Positions 50,092 to 58,368 of a DNA stretch of 64,000 nucleotides are shown here, piece after piece. Each line of letters starts with the position of its first letter. The stretch's first letter is position 1. The DNA lies in NCBI RefSeq assembly GCF_001984575.1, contig NZ_LZNS01000001.1:4612049-4676048 (forward strand). Direction: 5' to 3'. This DNA is from Streptomyces sp. MP131-18. Lineage in GTDB: Bacteria; Actinomycetota; Actinomycetes; Streptomycetales; Streptomycetaceae. The translations under genes and the position numbers were made by a program. The notes beneath the pieces are model-generated. The model had not been told where the DNA came from. It ran no database searches and saw only the letters and a program-made list of their open reading frames with translations.

Positions 50092-51390
50092 ATGTCTGTG
50101 CCGACTGCAACCGGCTCCGCGCACCACGTCACCACGACCGCCGATCTCGGCCCCGCCGCCGCGCTCTCCTGCCGGGAGTGCGGAGAGCGTTTCCCGCTCA
50201 CCCCGGCGTTCGCTTGTGCATCCTGTTTCGGTCCCCTGGAGATCGCCTACGATCTGCCGCTCGGCGACGCCGAAGGGCTGCGCCGCCGGATCGCCTCGGG
50301 GCCCGCGAGTATCTGGCGTTACGCCCCGCTGCTCCCCGTGCCCGCCGACGTGGCGGACAAGCCGAATCTGAATCCGGGCTGGACCCCGCTGGTCAGGGCC
50401 GACCGGCTCGCGGCCGAGCTGGGCGTCACCGGCGGCCTGTACGTGAAGGACGACTCGGGCAACCCGACCCACTCGTTCAAGGACCGGGTCGTCGCGAACG
50501 CCGTCGAGGCCGCGCGCGCCTTCGGCTTCACCACGCTCTCCTGCTCCTCCACCGGCAATCTGGCCGGTGCCGTCGGCGCCGCCGCCGCGCGCGCCGGGCT
50601 GCGTTCCTGCGTCTTCATCCCGCACGACCTGGAGCAGGGCAAAATCGTCATGGCCTCCGTCTACGGCGGCGACGTCGTCGGCATCGAGGGCACCTACGAC
50701 GACGTGAACCGTTTCTGTAGCGAGCTGATCGGCGACCCGGCGGGCGAGGGCTGGGGATTTGTGAACGTGAACCTCCGCCCGTACTACGCGGAGGGCTCCA
50801 AGACCCTGGCCTATGAGATCTGCGAGCAGCTCGGCTGGCGGCTGCCGGACCAGCTGGTCGTCCCGATCGCCTCCGGCTCCCAGCTCACCAAGATCGACAA
50901 GGGTCTGAAGGAGCTGATCGCGACCGGCCTGGTCGAGGACCGGCCCTACCGGATCTTCGGCGCCCAGGCCACCGGCTGCTCGCCGGTCTCGCAGGCGTAC
51001 AAGGCGGGCCACGACGTGGTCAGGCCGGTGCGCCCGGACACGATCGCCAAATCGCTGGCCATCGGAAACCCGGCGGACGGCCCGTATGTGCTGGACATCG
51101 CGCGGCGCACCGGCGGGGCGGTGGAGGACGTCTCCGACGAGCAGGTCGTCGACGCGATCAAGCTGCTGGCCCGCACGGAAGGGATCTTCGCCGAGACCGC
51201 GGGCGGGGTCACCGTGGGCGTGACCGGGAAGCTGATCGAGGCGGGCGTCCTCGACCCGTCGCTGACGACGGTCGTCCTGAACACGGGCGACGGCCTGAAG
51301 ACCTTGGACGCGGTGGCGCCGACCACCGGTCCGTCCGCGATCATCCGTCCCAACCTGGACTCGTTCCGAGAGGCTGGCCTCGCATCATGA
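50092..51390 (+). CDS. thrC: Threonine-synthase-family PLP enzyme, probable homocysteine synthase
   Basis: A 432-residue fold-type II PLP enzyme annotated as threonine synthase in relatives. An N-terminal zinc ribbon has CxxC pairs at 27/30 and 42/45. PLP lysine is Lys130 in THSFKDR, with the SCSSTGNLAGA phosphate loop. The gene follows a SAM riboswitch and is coupled (ATGA) to a MoaD/ThiS-like sulfur carrier, which is unexpected for threonine synthesis. I recall, unverified, a Streptomyces homocysteine synthase of this family (MetM with carrier MetO) acting on O-phosphohomoserine. The housekeeping thrC normally sits with hom and thrB, which are not here. Confidence 0.85.
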   Translation: MSVPTATGSAHHVTTTADLGPAAALSCRECGERFPLTPAFACASCFGPLEIAYDLPLGDAEGLRRRIASGPASIWRYAPLLPVPADVADKPNLNPGWTPLVRADRLAAELGVTGGLYVKDDSGNPTHSFKDRVVANAVEAARAFGFTTLSCSSTGNLAGAVGAAAARAGLRSCVFIPHDLEQGKIVMASVYGGDVVGIEGTYDDVNRFCSELIGDPAGEGWGFVNVNLRPYYAEGSKTLAYEICEQLGWRLPDQLVVPIASGSQLTKIDKGLKELIATGLVEDRPYRIFGAQATGCSPVSQAYKAGHDVVRPVRPDTIAKSLAIGNPADGPYVLDIARRTGGAVEDVSDEQVVDAIKLLARTEGIFAETAGGVTVGVTGKLIEAGVLDPSLTTVVLNTGDGLKTLDAVAPTTGPSAIIRPNLDSFREAGLAS

Positions 51391-51662
51391 GCGTTACTGT
51401 CCGAATCCCGACCATCCTGCGCACGTACACCGGCGGTCAGGCCGAGGTCGCCGCCGAGGGCGGAACGCTCCAAGAGGTCCTGGACGACCTTGAGCGCAAC
51501 CATCAGGGCATAGCCGCCCGGGTGCTCGACGACGACGGAAAGCTGCGCCGTTTCGTGAACGTCTACGTGAACGACGACGACGTCCGTTTCGCCGATGGCC
51601 TGGGCACGGCGACGCCCGACGGCGCGGGTATCTCGATCATTCCGGCCGTCGCCGGCGGCTGA
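51387..51662 (+). CDS. MoaD/ThiS-type sulfur carrier protein
   Basis: A 91-residue ubiquitin-like protein ending in Gly-Gly, the terminus that is adenylated and converted to a thiocarboxylate. Core features RIPTILRTYTGG, LDDLERNHQGI and VNVYVNDDDVRF fit CysO/MoaD-like carriers. ATGA overlap with the PLP enzyme gene and the shared SAM riboswitch indicate that it delivers sulfur for methionine supply rather than molybdopterin. The activating E1-like enzyme must be encoded elsewhere. A strong terminator follows. Confidence 0.85.
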   Translation: MSVTVRIPTILRTYTGGQAEVAAEGGTLQEVLDDLERNHQGIAARVLDDDGKLRRFVNVYVNDDDVRFADGLGTATPDGAGISIIPAVAGG

Positions 51663-51688
51663 CGGCGCACCTCCGAGCTCCGTCCGCC

Positions 51689-51727
51689 GCGACCGCCCCG
51701 CGCCCTACGGGTTCGGGGCGGTCGCGT
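51689..51727 (+). terminator. Terminator of the SAM-controlled operon
   Basis: CGCGACCGCCCCG pairs perfectly with CGGGGCGGTCGCG over 13 bp, 27 bases after the sulfur-carrier stop codon. Confidence 0.8.
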
Positions 51728-52087
51728 GTGTTCCTGGACGCTAAAGTGGCGGTGTCCCCCCGGTCGTCCATGCCACTCGCATGTGAATTCACGACACTTC
51801 GCGCAAACAATGTGCGAAAAATCGGTGCACCAATTGTCGGGTTGGCACTTTTGGCGCCGGATGAAACGTTCAACTTTCAAGCGGTATGCGGTATTTGCCC
51901 GTTCTGGGTTGCCGAGAAATCTCTGCCCAATGGCCTGTTGCACTGGGCGTCCGTCCAGATACATTCAGCGGCGGTCGACGCGTTCCGGCGCACACCCCCC
52001 GACCGCCCGGGGGTGGGGTCTGAGAGGTCTGACCCGGGTCCGTGAAGTGCGGTCTCGTGAAAGGGCCGGCAAAATGGGGAGTTAGGA
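51728..52087 (+). other. Low-GC leader region of the cold-shock gene
   Basis: About 360 bases with no convincing gene. From about 51770 to 51960 the sequence is markedly less GC-rich than its surroundings and holds a hairpin TTCGCGCA/TGTGCGAA near 51799-51819. Long structured leaders are usual for cold-shock mRNAs. Open frames of up to 119 codons cross it but have neither ribosome sites nor recognisable sequence. Confidence 0.45.
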
Positions 52088-52291
52088 ATGGCTCAGGGCA
52101 CCGTCAAGTGGTTCAACGCGGAGAAGGGCTACGGCTTCATCGCGGTAGACGGTGGTGCGGACGTGTTCGTCCACTACAGCGCGATCCAAATGGACGGCTA
52201 CCGCACTCTGGAAGAGGGACAGCGGGTCGAGTTCGAGATCTCGCAGGGACAGAAAGGTCCACAGGCCGACATGGTCCGAGTGTCCGCCTGA
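52088..52291 (+). CDS. Cold shock protein (CspA/ScoF-like)
   Basis: A 67-residue OB-fold RNA chaperone with RNP1 KGYGFIAV and RNP2 VFVHYSA and start MAQGTVKWFNAEKG. Length and sequence are normal for streptomycete Csp proteins. It lies between the SAM-controlled operon and groEL and is followed by a strong terminator, so it is a single-gene unit. Its long, low-GC leader may control it. Confidence 0.94.
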   Translation: MAQGTVKWFNAEKGYGFIAVDGGADVFVHYSAIQMDGYRTLEEGQRVEFEISQGQKGPQADMVRVSA

Positions 52292-52318
52292 ACAGCCGAC
52301 CGTACCGCGGCCTAGCGC

Positions 52319-52351
52319 AAGGGCCCGCACCCGATCCGGGTGCGGGCCCTT
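52319..52351 (+). terminator. Terminator of the cold-shock gene
   Basis: AAGGGCCCGCACCCG and CGGGTGCGGGCCCTT form a perfect 15-bp stem with a 3-base loop, 27 bases after the stop codon. Confidence 0.85.
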
Positions 52352-52595
52352 ACTCGTGCCCGCTTCACGCTCCGCCCGCCCACCCGTCTCACGCCCGCCG
52401 CGCGTTCCGCGTGCCCGTTCCCCCGCCCGGTCCGTGACCGTCTCCGTGTCCGCTTCCGCGGCGCTCTGCGCCCGTCTCACGCCCGTATCGGGCGGTGCGC
52501 GCCCCATTCCCGCCCCGGCGCTCCGCGCGGCTCCTGTGCGCCTCTGTGGCGCGCCACCACCGGCGCGGCGCTGACCTGGTTCGCTCCCCTGTCTG
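52352..52595. other. Gene-free CCCG-rich stretch before groEL
   Basis: No gene or strong site. Short pyrimidine-rich repeats of CGTCTCACGCCCG type occur at about 52386 and 52473. Confidence 0.4.
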
Positions 52596-52622
52596 CTTGC
52601 ACTCTCATGGCCAGAGTGCTAA
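52596..52622. promoter_or_regulatory. CIRCE operator 1 (HrcA)
   Basis: CTTGCACTC, 9 bases, GAGTGCTAA: CIRCE with two changes in the left arm. It overlaps a plausible promoter, TTGCAC (52597) and TAATCA (52620) with a 17-base spacer. Confidence 0.75.
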
Positions 52623-52630
52623 TCATGGCG

Positions 52631-52657
52631 TTAGCACTCTGAAGGTGAGAGTGACAA
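52631..52657. promoter_or_regulatory. CIRCE operator 2 (HrcA)
   Basis: TTAGCACTC, 9 bases, GAGTGACAA: left arm perfect, right arm with two changes. It lies in the groEL leader, so HrcA could block initiation and elongation. Confidence 0.8.
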
Positions 52658-52783
52658 GCAAGGACCGGTTCGGTGAGGTCCACGGGTCGGGCGGCGCAAG
52701 GAGCCGCCGGTCCCGAGGCCGTCCGTCGCGGGCGCCAGCGCGGTCCGGAGCAATCCACCCCAGTCCTGGGAGGACCACTTCAC

Positions 52784-54412
52784 ATGGCCAAGATCATCGC
52801 GTTCAACGAGGAGGCGCGGCGCGGCCTTGAGCGCGGGATGAACCAGCTCGCCGACGCCGTCAAGGTCACGCTCGGCCCCAAGGGCCGGAACGTCGTGCTG
52901 GAGAAGAAGTGGGGCGCCCCCACGATCACCAACGACGGTGTGTCGATCGCCAAGGAGATCGAGCTCGAGGACTCCTACGAGAAGATCGGCGCCGAGCTCG
53001 TCAAGGAAGTAGCCAAGAAGACGGACGACGTGGCCGGTGACGGCACGACCACGGCGACCGTGCTGGCCCAGGCGCTCGTGCGCGAGGGGCTGCGCAACGT
53101 GGCCGCCGGCGCCAACCCGATGGCCCTGAAGCGGGGCATCGAGGCGGCCGTCGAGAAGGTCTCCGAGGCCCTGCTGAACCAGGCCAAGGAGGTCGAGACC
53201 AAGGAGCAGATCGCCTCCACCGCCTCCATCTCGGCCGGGGACACCCAGATCGGCGAGCTGATCGCCGAGGCCATGGACAAGGTCGGCAAGGAAGGCGTCA
53301 TCACCGTCGAGGAGTCGCAGACCTTCGGGCTCGAGCTCGAGCTGACCGAGGGCATGCGCTTCGACAAGGGCTACATCTCCGCCTACTTCGCCACCGACAT
53401 GGAGCGCATGGAGGCGGAGCTCGAGGACCCCTACGTCCTCATCGTCAACTCCAAGATCAGCAACGTGAAGGACCTCCTTCCGCTGCTGGAGAAGGTCATG
53501 CAGTCCGGCAAGCCGCTGCTGATCATCGCCGAGGACGTGGAGGGCGAGGCGCTGTCCACCCTCGTCGTCAACAAGATCCGCGGCACCTTCAAGTCCGTCG
53601 CCGTCAAGGCTCCGGGCTTCGGGGACCGCCGCAAGGCCATGCTGGGCGACATCGCGATCCTCACCGGCGGCCAGGTCATCTCCGAGGAGGTCGGCCTCAA
53701 GCTGGAGAACGCGACCCTCGACCTGCTGGGCCGCGCCCGCAAGGTCGTCATCACCAAGGACGAGACGACCATCGTCGACGGTGCGGGCGACAGCGACCAG
53801 GTCCAGGGCCGGGTCAACCAGATCCGTGCCGAGATCGACGCCTCGGACTCGGACTACGACCGCGAGAAGCTCCAGGAGCGCCTGGCGAAGCTGGCCGGCG
53901 GCGTGGCCGTCATCAAGGCCGGTGCCGCCACCGAGGTGGAGCTGAAGGAGCGCAAGCACCGCATCGAGGACGCGGTGCGCAACGCCAAGGCCGCCGTCGA
54001 GGAGGGCATCGTCGCCGGTGGTGGCGTGGCCCTGCTCCAGGCCGGCTCGGCGCTGGAGAAGCTGGACCTGGAGGGTGACGAGGCCACCGGCGCTGCCGCG
54101 GTCCGTCTCGCCCTTGAGGCCCCGCTGAAGCAGATCGCGGTGAACGCCGGCCTCGAGGGCGGTGTCGTGGTGGAGAAGGTGCGCAACCTTCCCCAGGGCC
54201 ACGGGCTGAACGCGGCGACCGGCGAGTACGTCGACCTGCTGGCCGCGGGCATCCCCGACCCGACCAAGGTCACCCGCTCCGCCCTGCAGAACGCGGCGTC
54301 CATCGCGGCGCTGTTCCTCACCACCGAGGCCGTCATCGCCGACAAGCCGGAGAAGGCTTCCGCCGGCGCCGGCGACGCGGCCGGTGGTATGGGCGGTGGC
54401 ATGGACTTCTGA
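52784..54412 (+). CDS. groEL: Chaperonin GroEL (stand-alone copy)
   Basis: A 542-residue 60-kDa chaperonin with AKIIAFNEEARRGLERGMN, the ATP-binding VTLGPKGRNVVLEKKWGAP and DGTTTATVLAQ, and the C-terminal GGMGGGMDF tail. No groES precedes it, so it is the second chaperonin copy known as GroEL2 in streptomycetes; the other sits with groES. Two CIRCE operators show HrcA control. ATG 52784 follows GGGAGGA at about 8 bases. Confidence 0.95.
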   Translation: MAKIIAFNEEARRGLERGMNQLADAVKVTLGPKGRNVVLEKKWGAPTITNDGVSIAKEIELEDSYEKIGAELVKEVAKKTDDVAGDGTTTATVLAQALVREGLRNVAAGANPMALKRGIEAAVEKVSEALLNQAKEVETKEQIASTASISAGDTQIGELIAEAMDKVGKEGVITVEESQTFGLELELTEGMRFDKGYISAYFATDMERMEAELEDPYVLIVNSKISNVKDLLPLLEKVMQSGKPLLIIAEDVEGEALSTLVVNKIRGTFKSVAVKAPGFGDRRKAMLGDIAILTGGQVISEEVGLKLENATLDLLGRARKVVITKDETTIVDGAGDSDQVQGRVNQIRAEIDASDSDYDREKLQERLAKLAGGVAVIKAGAATEVELKERKHRIEDAVRNAKAAVEEGIVAGGGVALLQAGSALEKLDLEGDEATGAAAVRLALEAPLKQIAVNAGLEGGVVVEKVRNLPQGHGLNAATGEYVDLLAAGIPDPTKVTRSALQNAASIAALFLTTEAVIADKPEKASAGAGDAAGGMGGGMDF

Positions 54413-54581
54413 GCCGAGTGCTCAGAAGCCACTGCCGGGCGCACCACGCACGGCGCACAGGGCGGCTCCCTCCGGGGCGCCGCCCTTCGCCGTGCGTGCG
54501 CGTGGCACGGTCCGTCGCGGGTACTCCGGGGAGCGGAAGCGGAACGCGGAACGCGGGCGGATGGACGCGGGAGGAGCACCG

Positions 54582-55040
54582 ATGCATGCACTCACCAAGG
54601 GGCTGCTGGCCGGGACGGCCGGCACGGTCGCGCTGAACGTCGCGACGTACGGCGACATGCTGATCCGCGGGCGGCCCGCGAGCAGCACGCCGGACCAGGT
54701 CGCCGATGAACTGGCCGTGCGGACCGGGGTGAACCCGGGCGACGAGGAGCATGCGCCGGCGCGCGAGCAGGCTGCGGGAGCCCTTCTCGGGTATGTGACG
54801 GGCCTCGGCGTGGGCGCGGCCTACGCGCTGTTCCGCTCGGCCGGCGGCCGGCTTCCCGGCTGGCTGTCGGGACCGGCGCTCGGCGCGGCGGCCATGGCGG
54901 GCAGCGATGTGCCCGCCACCGCGCTCGGCGTGACGAAGCCGGGCACGTGGCGCGCGCGGGACTGGGTCTCCGACGTGGTTCCGCACCTGGTCTACGGCGC
55001 CACGACGGCAACGGTCCACCGCGCCCTCCGACGGGCCTGA
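54582..55040 (+). CDS. Membrane protein of unknown function
   Basis: A 152-residue protein with three hydrophobic stretches: GLLAGTAGTVALNVATYGDML at the start, LLGYVTGLGVGAAYALF in the middle and GPALGAAAMAGSDVPATALG. No family recognised with confidence. ATG 54582 has a strong GGGAGGAG ribosome site 5-6 bases upstream, which decides the start over upstream in-frame codons. It follows groEL by 169 bases; coordinate expression is not evident. Confidence 0.7.
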   Translation: MHALTKGLLAGTAGTVALNVATYGDMLIRGRPASSTPDQVADELAVRTGVNPGDEEHAPAREQAAGALLGYVTGLGVGAAYALFRSAGGRLPGWLSGPALGAAAMAGSDVPATALGVTKPGTWRARDWVSDVVPHLVYGATTATVHRALRRA

Positions 55041-55075
55041 CCCCGGGACCCGGACCGCCGGGACCCGGCGCGGAA

Positions 55076-56017
55076 TCAGGGGGCGAGGCGGGCCAGGGCG
55101 GTGTGCAGGGCCGGTTTCACCCGGGCGTCGAGCATCGCGTGCCGGTCGGCGCCGTAGCCGCGGGGGGCCGCTTCGATCAGCATGATCAGGTACAGGTAGC
55201 AGCGGTAGAGCGCCATGCGCAGGTGCGCCGCCTCGTCGAACGCGGTCCTGCCGCCGCCCGCCGCGTAGCCGGCGAGCAGGGCCGCGTCGTCCTCGGGCCC
55301 GCCCAGCAGGTTCAGCGAGGTCAGCTCGGCCAGGGGGTCGCCCCACATCATGCGTTCGCCGTCGATCAGCGCGCTGATCTCCCCGCCGTCGATCAGCACG
55401 TTGCCATCCCACAGGTCGAAGTGCACCAGCACGGGGACCGTGACCTCATCAAGCGCGGGCGCCGCGGCCGAAGCCAGCGCGCGTATCCGTCCGGCCGGCA
55501 CGGGCAGGGGGACGGCGTACCGTTCGGCGTCGTCCAGCAGGGCCGACAGCATCGCCAGGAACGTGCCGCGCCATCCGTCCGCGGCCGGGATCGCCCCGCT
55601 CGGGTAGCCGAACCGCGGGCCCGTCACCGTGTGCAGGCGCCCGGCCAGCTCGCCCAGTGCCCGGCGCAGCCGGTCGCGGTCCGCCGCGGGCGGCGGCGCC
55701 TCGTGCCAACCGGTGCCCGCGCACTCCGTCATCAGCACGAAGTCGTCGCCCGCGGCCACCACTTCGGGCACCGGCACGCCGACGCCCGCCGCCGCGCGGT
55801 AGAACGTGACCTCGCCGCGCAGCAGGTCCCGTTCGTAGGCGAGGGCGGGCACCTCGGAGGGCGGCGGCAGCTTGAGCACCAGGCGGGTGCCCGCCCGCAG
55901 CCGGACGCGCAGCAGCGTGTTGTACGTGCCGCCGGTCAGCGGCTCGCACCCGGCCAGCTCGGCGGCCGGTATCCCGGCCGCTTCGAGGAACGGCGTGACC
56001 GTGGCCGCGGCCGTCAT
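55076..56017 (-). CDS. APH-fold small-molecule kinase in the murQ operon
   Basis: A 313-residue aminoglycoside-phosphotransferase-fold protein: P-loop-like GGTYNTLLRVRL, LVLKLPPP, the catalytic loop VHFDLWDGNVL (Asp and Asn) and LIDGERMMWGDP, with DGE in place of DFG. ATGA overlap with murQ shows co-translation. It may phosphorylate N-acetylmuramic acid, providing the substrate of MurQ, since no AnmK or BadF-type kinase is present; the P. aeruginosa kinase AmgK shows that the fold can act on MurNAc. This role is inference. Confidence 0.75.
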   Translation of the reverse strand: MTAAATVTPFLEAAGIPAAELAGCEPLTGGTYNTLLRVRLRAGTRLVLKLPPPSEVPALAYERDLLRGEVTFYRAAAGVGVPVPEVVAAGDDFVLMTECAGTGWHEAPPPAADRDRLRRALGELAGRLHTVTGPRFGYPSGAIPAADGWRGTFLAMLSALLDDAERYAVPLPVPAGRIRALASAAAPALDEVTVPVLVHFDLWDGNVLIDGGEISALIDGERMMWGDPLAELTSLNLLGGPEDDAALLAGYAAGGGRTAFDEAAHLRMALYRCYLYLIMLIEAAPRGYGADRHAMLDARVKPALHTALARLAP

Positions 56018-56922
56018 CCGCGGGCCGCCGTCAGGGCCGCGCGCAGGTGGCCGTGCGACTGGCTCAGCAGCCGGCCGGCCGTCGGCGCGTCCACGCCGCC
56101 GAGGATCGTGAGGATCGCGTGCTTCACCTCGCCGCCGGTCGCCGTCAGCGCGGTCTCGATGACCTCGGCGGGCGCGCCGGTGGCGAGGTGGACGATGCGC
56201 CGCGACCTGGCGCGGAGCTTGTCGTTGGAGGCCCGGACGTCGACCATCAGGTTCCCGTAGGTCTTGCCGAGCCGGATCATGCTGATGGTCGAGATCATGT
56301 TGAGCACCAGCTTCTGCGCCGTGCCCGCCTTCAGCCGCGTGGAGCCGGTGATCAGCTCCGGGCCCACGACGACCTCGATGCCGTGCTCGGCCGCCGCCGC
56401 GAGCGGCGAGCCCGCGTTGCAGGACACCCCGATGGTGAGCGCGCCCCTGGCGCGGGCGTGCTCGACGGCGCCGACCGCGTACGGGGTGCGGCCGGAGGCC
56501 GAGATGCCGACGACCACGTCGTCGGCGGTGACGTGCCGCCCGTCGAGGTCGGCCGCGGCCAGCTGTTTGCTGTCCTCGGCGCCCTCCACGGCCGACACCA
56601 GCGCGTCGGGGCCGCCGGCGATGAGGCCGATCACCTCGTTCGGCCCGGTGTTGAACGTGGGCGGGCACTCGCTCGCGTCCAGCACGCCGAGCCGCCCCGC
56701 GGTCCCGGCGCCCAGGTAAAGCAGCCGCCCGCCGCGCGCCATGCGCGCCGCCGCCGCGTCGATGGCGGCGGCGATGCGCGGCAGCTCGGCGGCCACGGCG
56801 CCGGGGACGCCCGCGTCCTCGGCGTTCATGAGGCGGGCGATCTCCAGCGTGGGGCGTTGGTCGATCTCGGCAAGCTCGGGGCGGTACGCCTCGGTCGTCA
56901 GCGCATCGAACTCGGTGGCCAT
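56014..56922 (-). CDS. murQ: N-acetylmuramic acid 6-phosphate etherase
   Basis: MurQ removes D-lactate from MurNAc-6-phosphate, giving GlcNAc-6-phosphate for NagA. The 302-residue SIS protein has the catalytic region LDASECPPTFNTGPNEVIG, VGISASGRTPYAVGAVEHA and NAGSPLAAAAEHGIEVVVGPE. Length is normal. It is 29 bases downstream of the RpiR-type regulator on the same strand and overlaps the kinase gene. Together with nagA at 42823 it completes a MurNAc recycling route. Confidence 0.93.
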   Translation of the reverse strand: MATEFDALTTEAYRPELAEIDQRPTLEIARLMNAEDAGVPGAVAAELPRIAAAIDAAAARMARGGRLLYLGAGTAGRLGVLDASECPPTFNTGPNEVIGLIAGGPDALVSAVEGAEDSKQLAAADLDGRHVTADDVVVGISASGRTPYAVGAVEHARARGALTIGVSCNAGSPLAAAAEHGIEVVVGPELITGSTRLKAGTAQKLVLNMISTISMIRLGKTYGNLMVDVRASNDKLRARSRRIVHLATGAPAEVIETALTATGGEVKHAILTILGGVDAPTAGRLLSQSHGHLRAALTAARG

Positions 56923-56951
56923 CGGGAGCGGCTCTCTCCGGTCTGGTGGTA

Positions 56952-57896
56952 TCAGCGATCGCGTGGCGAATGGCGGTGGGCCAGCGCCTCGTAACTGGCG
57001 TGCAGCGCGGGCGCCGCCGACTCGTACGTGCGCTGTGCCACGCCGATGAACAGGCAGTCGACGACGAGCAGCTGGCTGGTCCTGCTGGACATGGCGGCCG
57101 GGCGCAGCTCGCTCTCCCGCGCGGTGGAGGTGGTCAGCACGTGGTCCGCGTACTGGGTGACCTCCCCGTCCGGGCGGCCCGTGACGGCTATCGTCGTCGC
57201 CCCGTGGTCGAACGCGGCCTGGAGCGGCTCGATCACATCCACGGTCCTGCCGGAGTGGGTGATGGCGATGGCGACGTCGCCGGTGCGCAGCTGCACGGCG
57301 TTGGTGACCGCGAGGTGCGGGTCGGCGTGGGCGTGCGCGACCAGGCCGATGCGCAGCAGTTTCTGGGCCAGGTCCTGCGCGACGAGGGAGGACGCGCCGA
57401 TGCCGTACACGTCGATGCGGCGGGCCGAGGCCAGGGCGCCGACGGACGCCTCGAGCTGGGCCAGGTCGAGGGCCCCCGCGGTGTCGGTGAGGGTCTGCCG
57501 CTCGTCCGCCGTGAGCTTGGCGACCACCTCGCTCATCGGGTCGTCCACGGAGATGTCCGCCGTGACGGCGGGCGCGGCCCCCGATGCCTGCTGCGCGGCG
57601 AGCCCGGCCAGGGCGAGCCGCAGGTCGCGGTACCCGGGGTAGCCGAGCAGGCGCGCGGTGCGGACGACGGTGGCCTCACTGGTGCCGGTGCGCTCGGCGA
57701 GGCCGGTCACGGTGAGCGCGGCGCAGCCGGCCGGGTCCCCGGCGACGGTTTCCGCGACGCGCTGCATGGAACGGGTCATGGAGGGTGCCATGGTCCGCAC
57801 CTTGGCGGCGAGCGCCCCCGGCTCCGGGGGTGCGGGGCGGGGAGCGACGGCGACGGGGCGGGGTCTTCCGGCCCGGCGGGCGAAATTTTCCTTCAT
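56952..57896 (-). CDS. murR: MurR/RpiR family transcriptional regulator
   Basis: A 314-residue regulator with an N-terminal HTH (LAERTGTSEATVVRTARLLGYPGYRDLRLAL) and a C-terminal SIS sensor domain (DVYGIGASSLVAQDLAQKLL; ITHSGRTVDVIEPLQAA). It heads the murQ operon and probably senses MurNAc-6-phosphate or a related amino sugar. ATG 57896 follows GAGGAACGCG. A CGAAA-N5-TTTCG palindrome lies 16-30 bases upstream, a likely autoregulatory site. Confidence 0.87.
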   Translation of the reverse strand: MKENFARRAGRPRPVAVAPRPAPPEPGALAAKVRTMAPSMTRSMQRVAETVAGDPAGCAALTVTGLAERTGTSEATVVRTARLLGYPGYRDLRLALAGLAAQQASGAAPAVTADISVDDPMSEVVAKLTADERQTLTDTAGALDLAQLEASVGALASARRIDVYGIGASSLVAQDLAQKLLRIGLVAHAHADPHLAVTNAVQLRTGDVAIAITHSGRTVDVIEPLQAAFDHGATTIAVTGRPDGEVTQYADHVLTTSTARESELRPAAMSSRTSQLLVVDCLFIGVAQRTYESAAPALHASYEALAHRHSPRDR

Positions 57897-57911
57897 CGCG
57901 TTCCTCACAGA

Positions 57912-57926
57912 CGAAACGTATTTTCG
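57912..57926. promoter_or_regulatory. Candidate MurR/RpiR operator
   Basis: CGAAACGTATTTTCG contains the inverted repeat CGAAA-N5-TTTCG, 16-30 bases upstream of murR. RpiR-family operators often have GAAA/TTTC arms. Confidence 0.45.
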
Positions 57927-58002
57927 GCGGAGATGGTCCGTCAAGCCCTCCGGGTCACGGGACGGGTCGGAAAATGGCCGGGACTCTGGTGCAATGGTCG
58001 GT

Positions 58003-58368
58003 ATGGAACAGCCGACTTCGGAGGAGGCCCTGCACCGGGGCAGGGCCCTGGTGCTGGCCGATCTGGCGGCGGACGGGGTAGCCGGGCCGGCGGAAGTTTC
58101 CATGCTGGAGAAGGCAGTTTCCCACCGCCGCTGGTGGTGCGACCAGTGGCCGGCGGGGGCAGTTTTCGTCACCGGGCTGCTGGCACAGGACATTCAGGAC
58201 GAGTTGCTTGAGCGGCACGGCCGGTGGCCGCTGTGCCCGCTGTGCGTGGAGCTGGAGCCGCACGCGCTGGACGTGGAGCCGGAGCTGGGCGAGCACCCGC
58301 ACTGGGTGTGCGGGGTGACCGGCCGGCCGGTGGCGGCGGTGGGCTCCCTCGCGGGGGCGCGGCAGTGA
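58003..58368 (+). CDS. Hypothetical protein with CxxC motif
   Basis: A 121-residue soluble protein with conserved-looking WWCDQWPAG and a CPLC motif (GRWPLCPLCVELEP), possibly metal-binding. No known family. ATG 57994 is an alternative start nine bases upstream. Its end overlaps the DUF4031 gene (GTGA), and the same pair follows murR in related genomes as far as I recall. Confidence 0.65.
   Translation: MEQPTSEEALHRGRALVLADLAADGVAGPAEVSMLEKAVSHRRWWCDQWPAGAVFVTGLLAQDIQDELLERHGRWPLCPLCVELEPHALDVEPELGEHPHWVCGVTGRPVAAVGSLAGARQ

Noticed and set aside
51726..52085. Open frames of 105 and 119 codons before the cold-shock gene.
   Set aside because: No ribosome site, no coding-like composition or recognisable family; the region reads as an untranslated leader.
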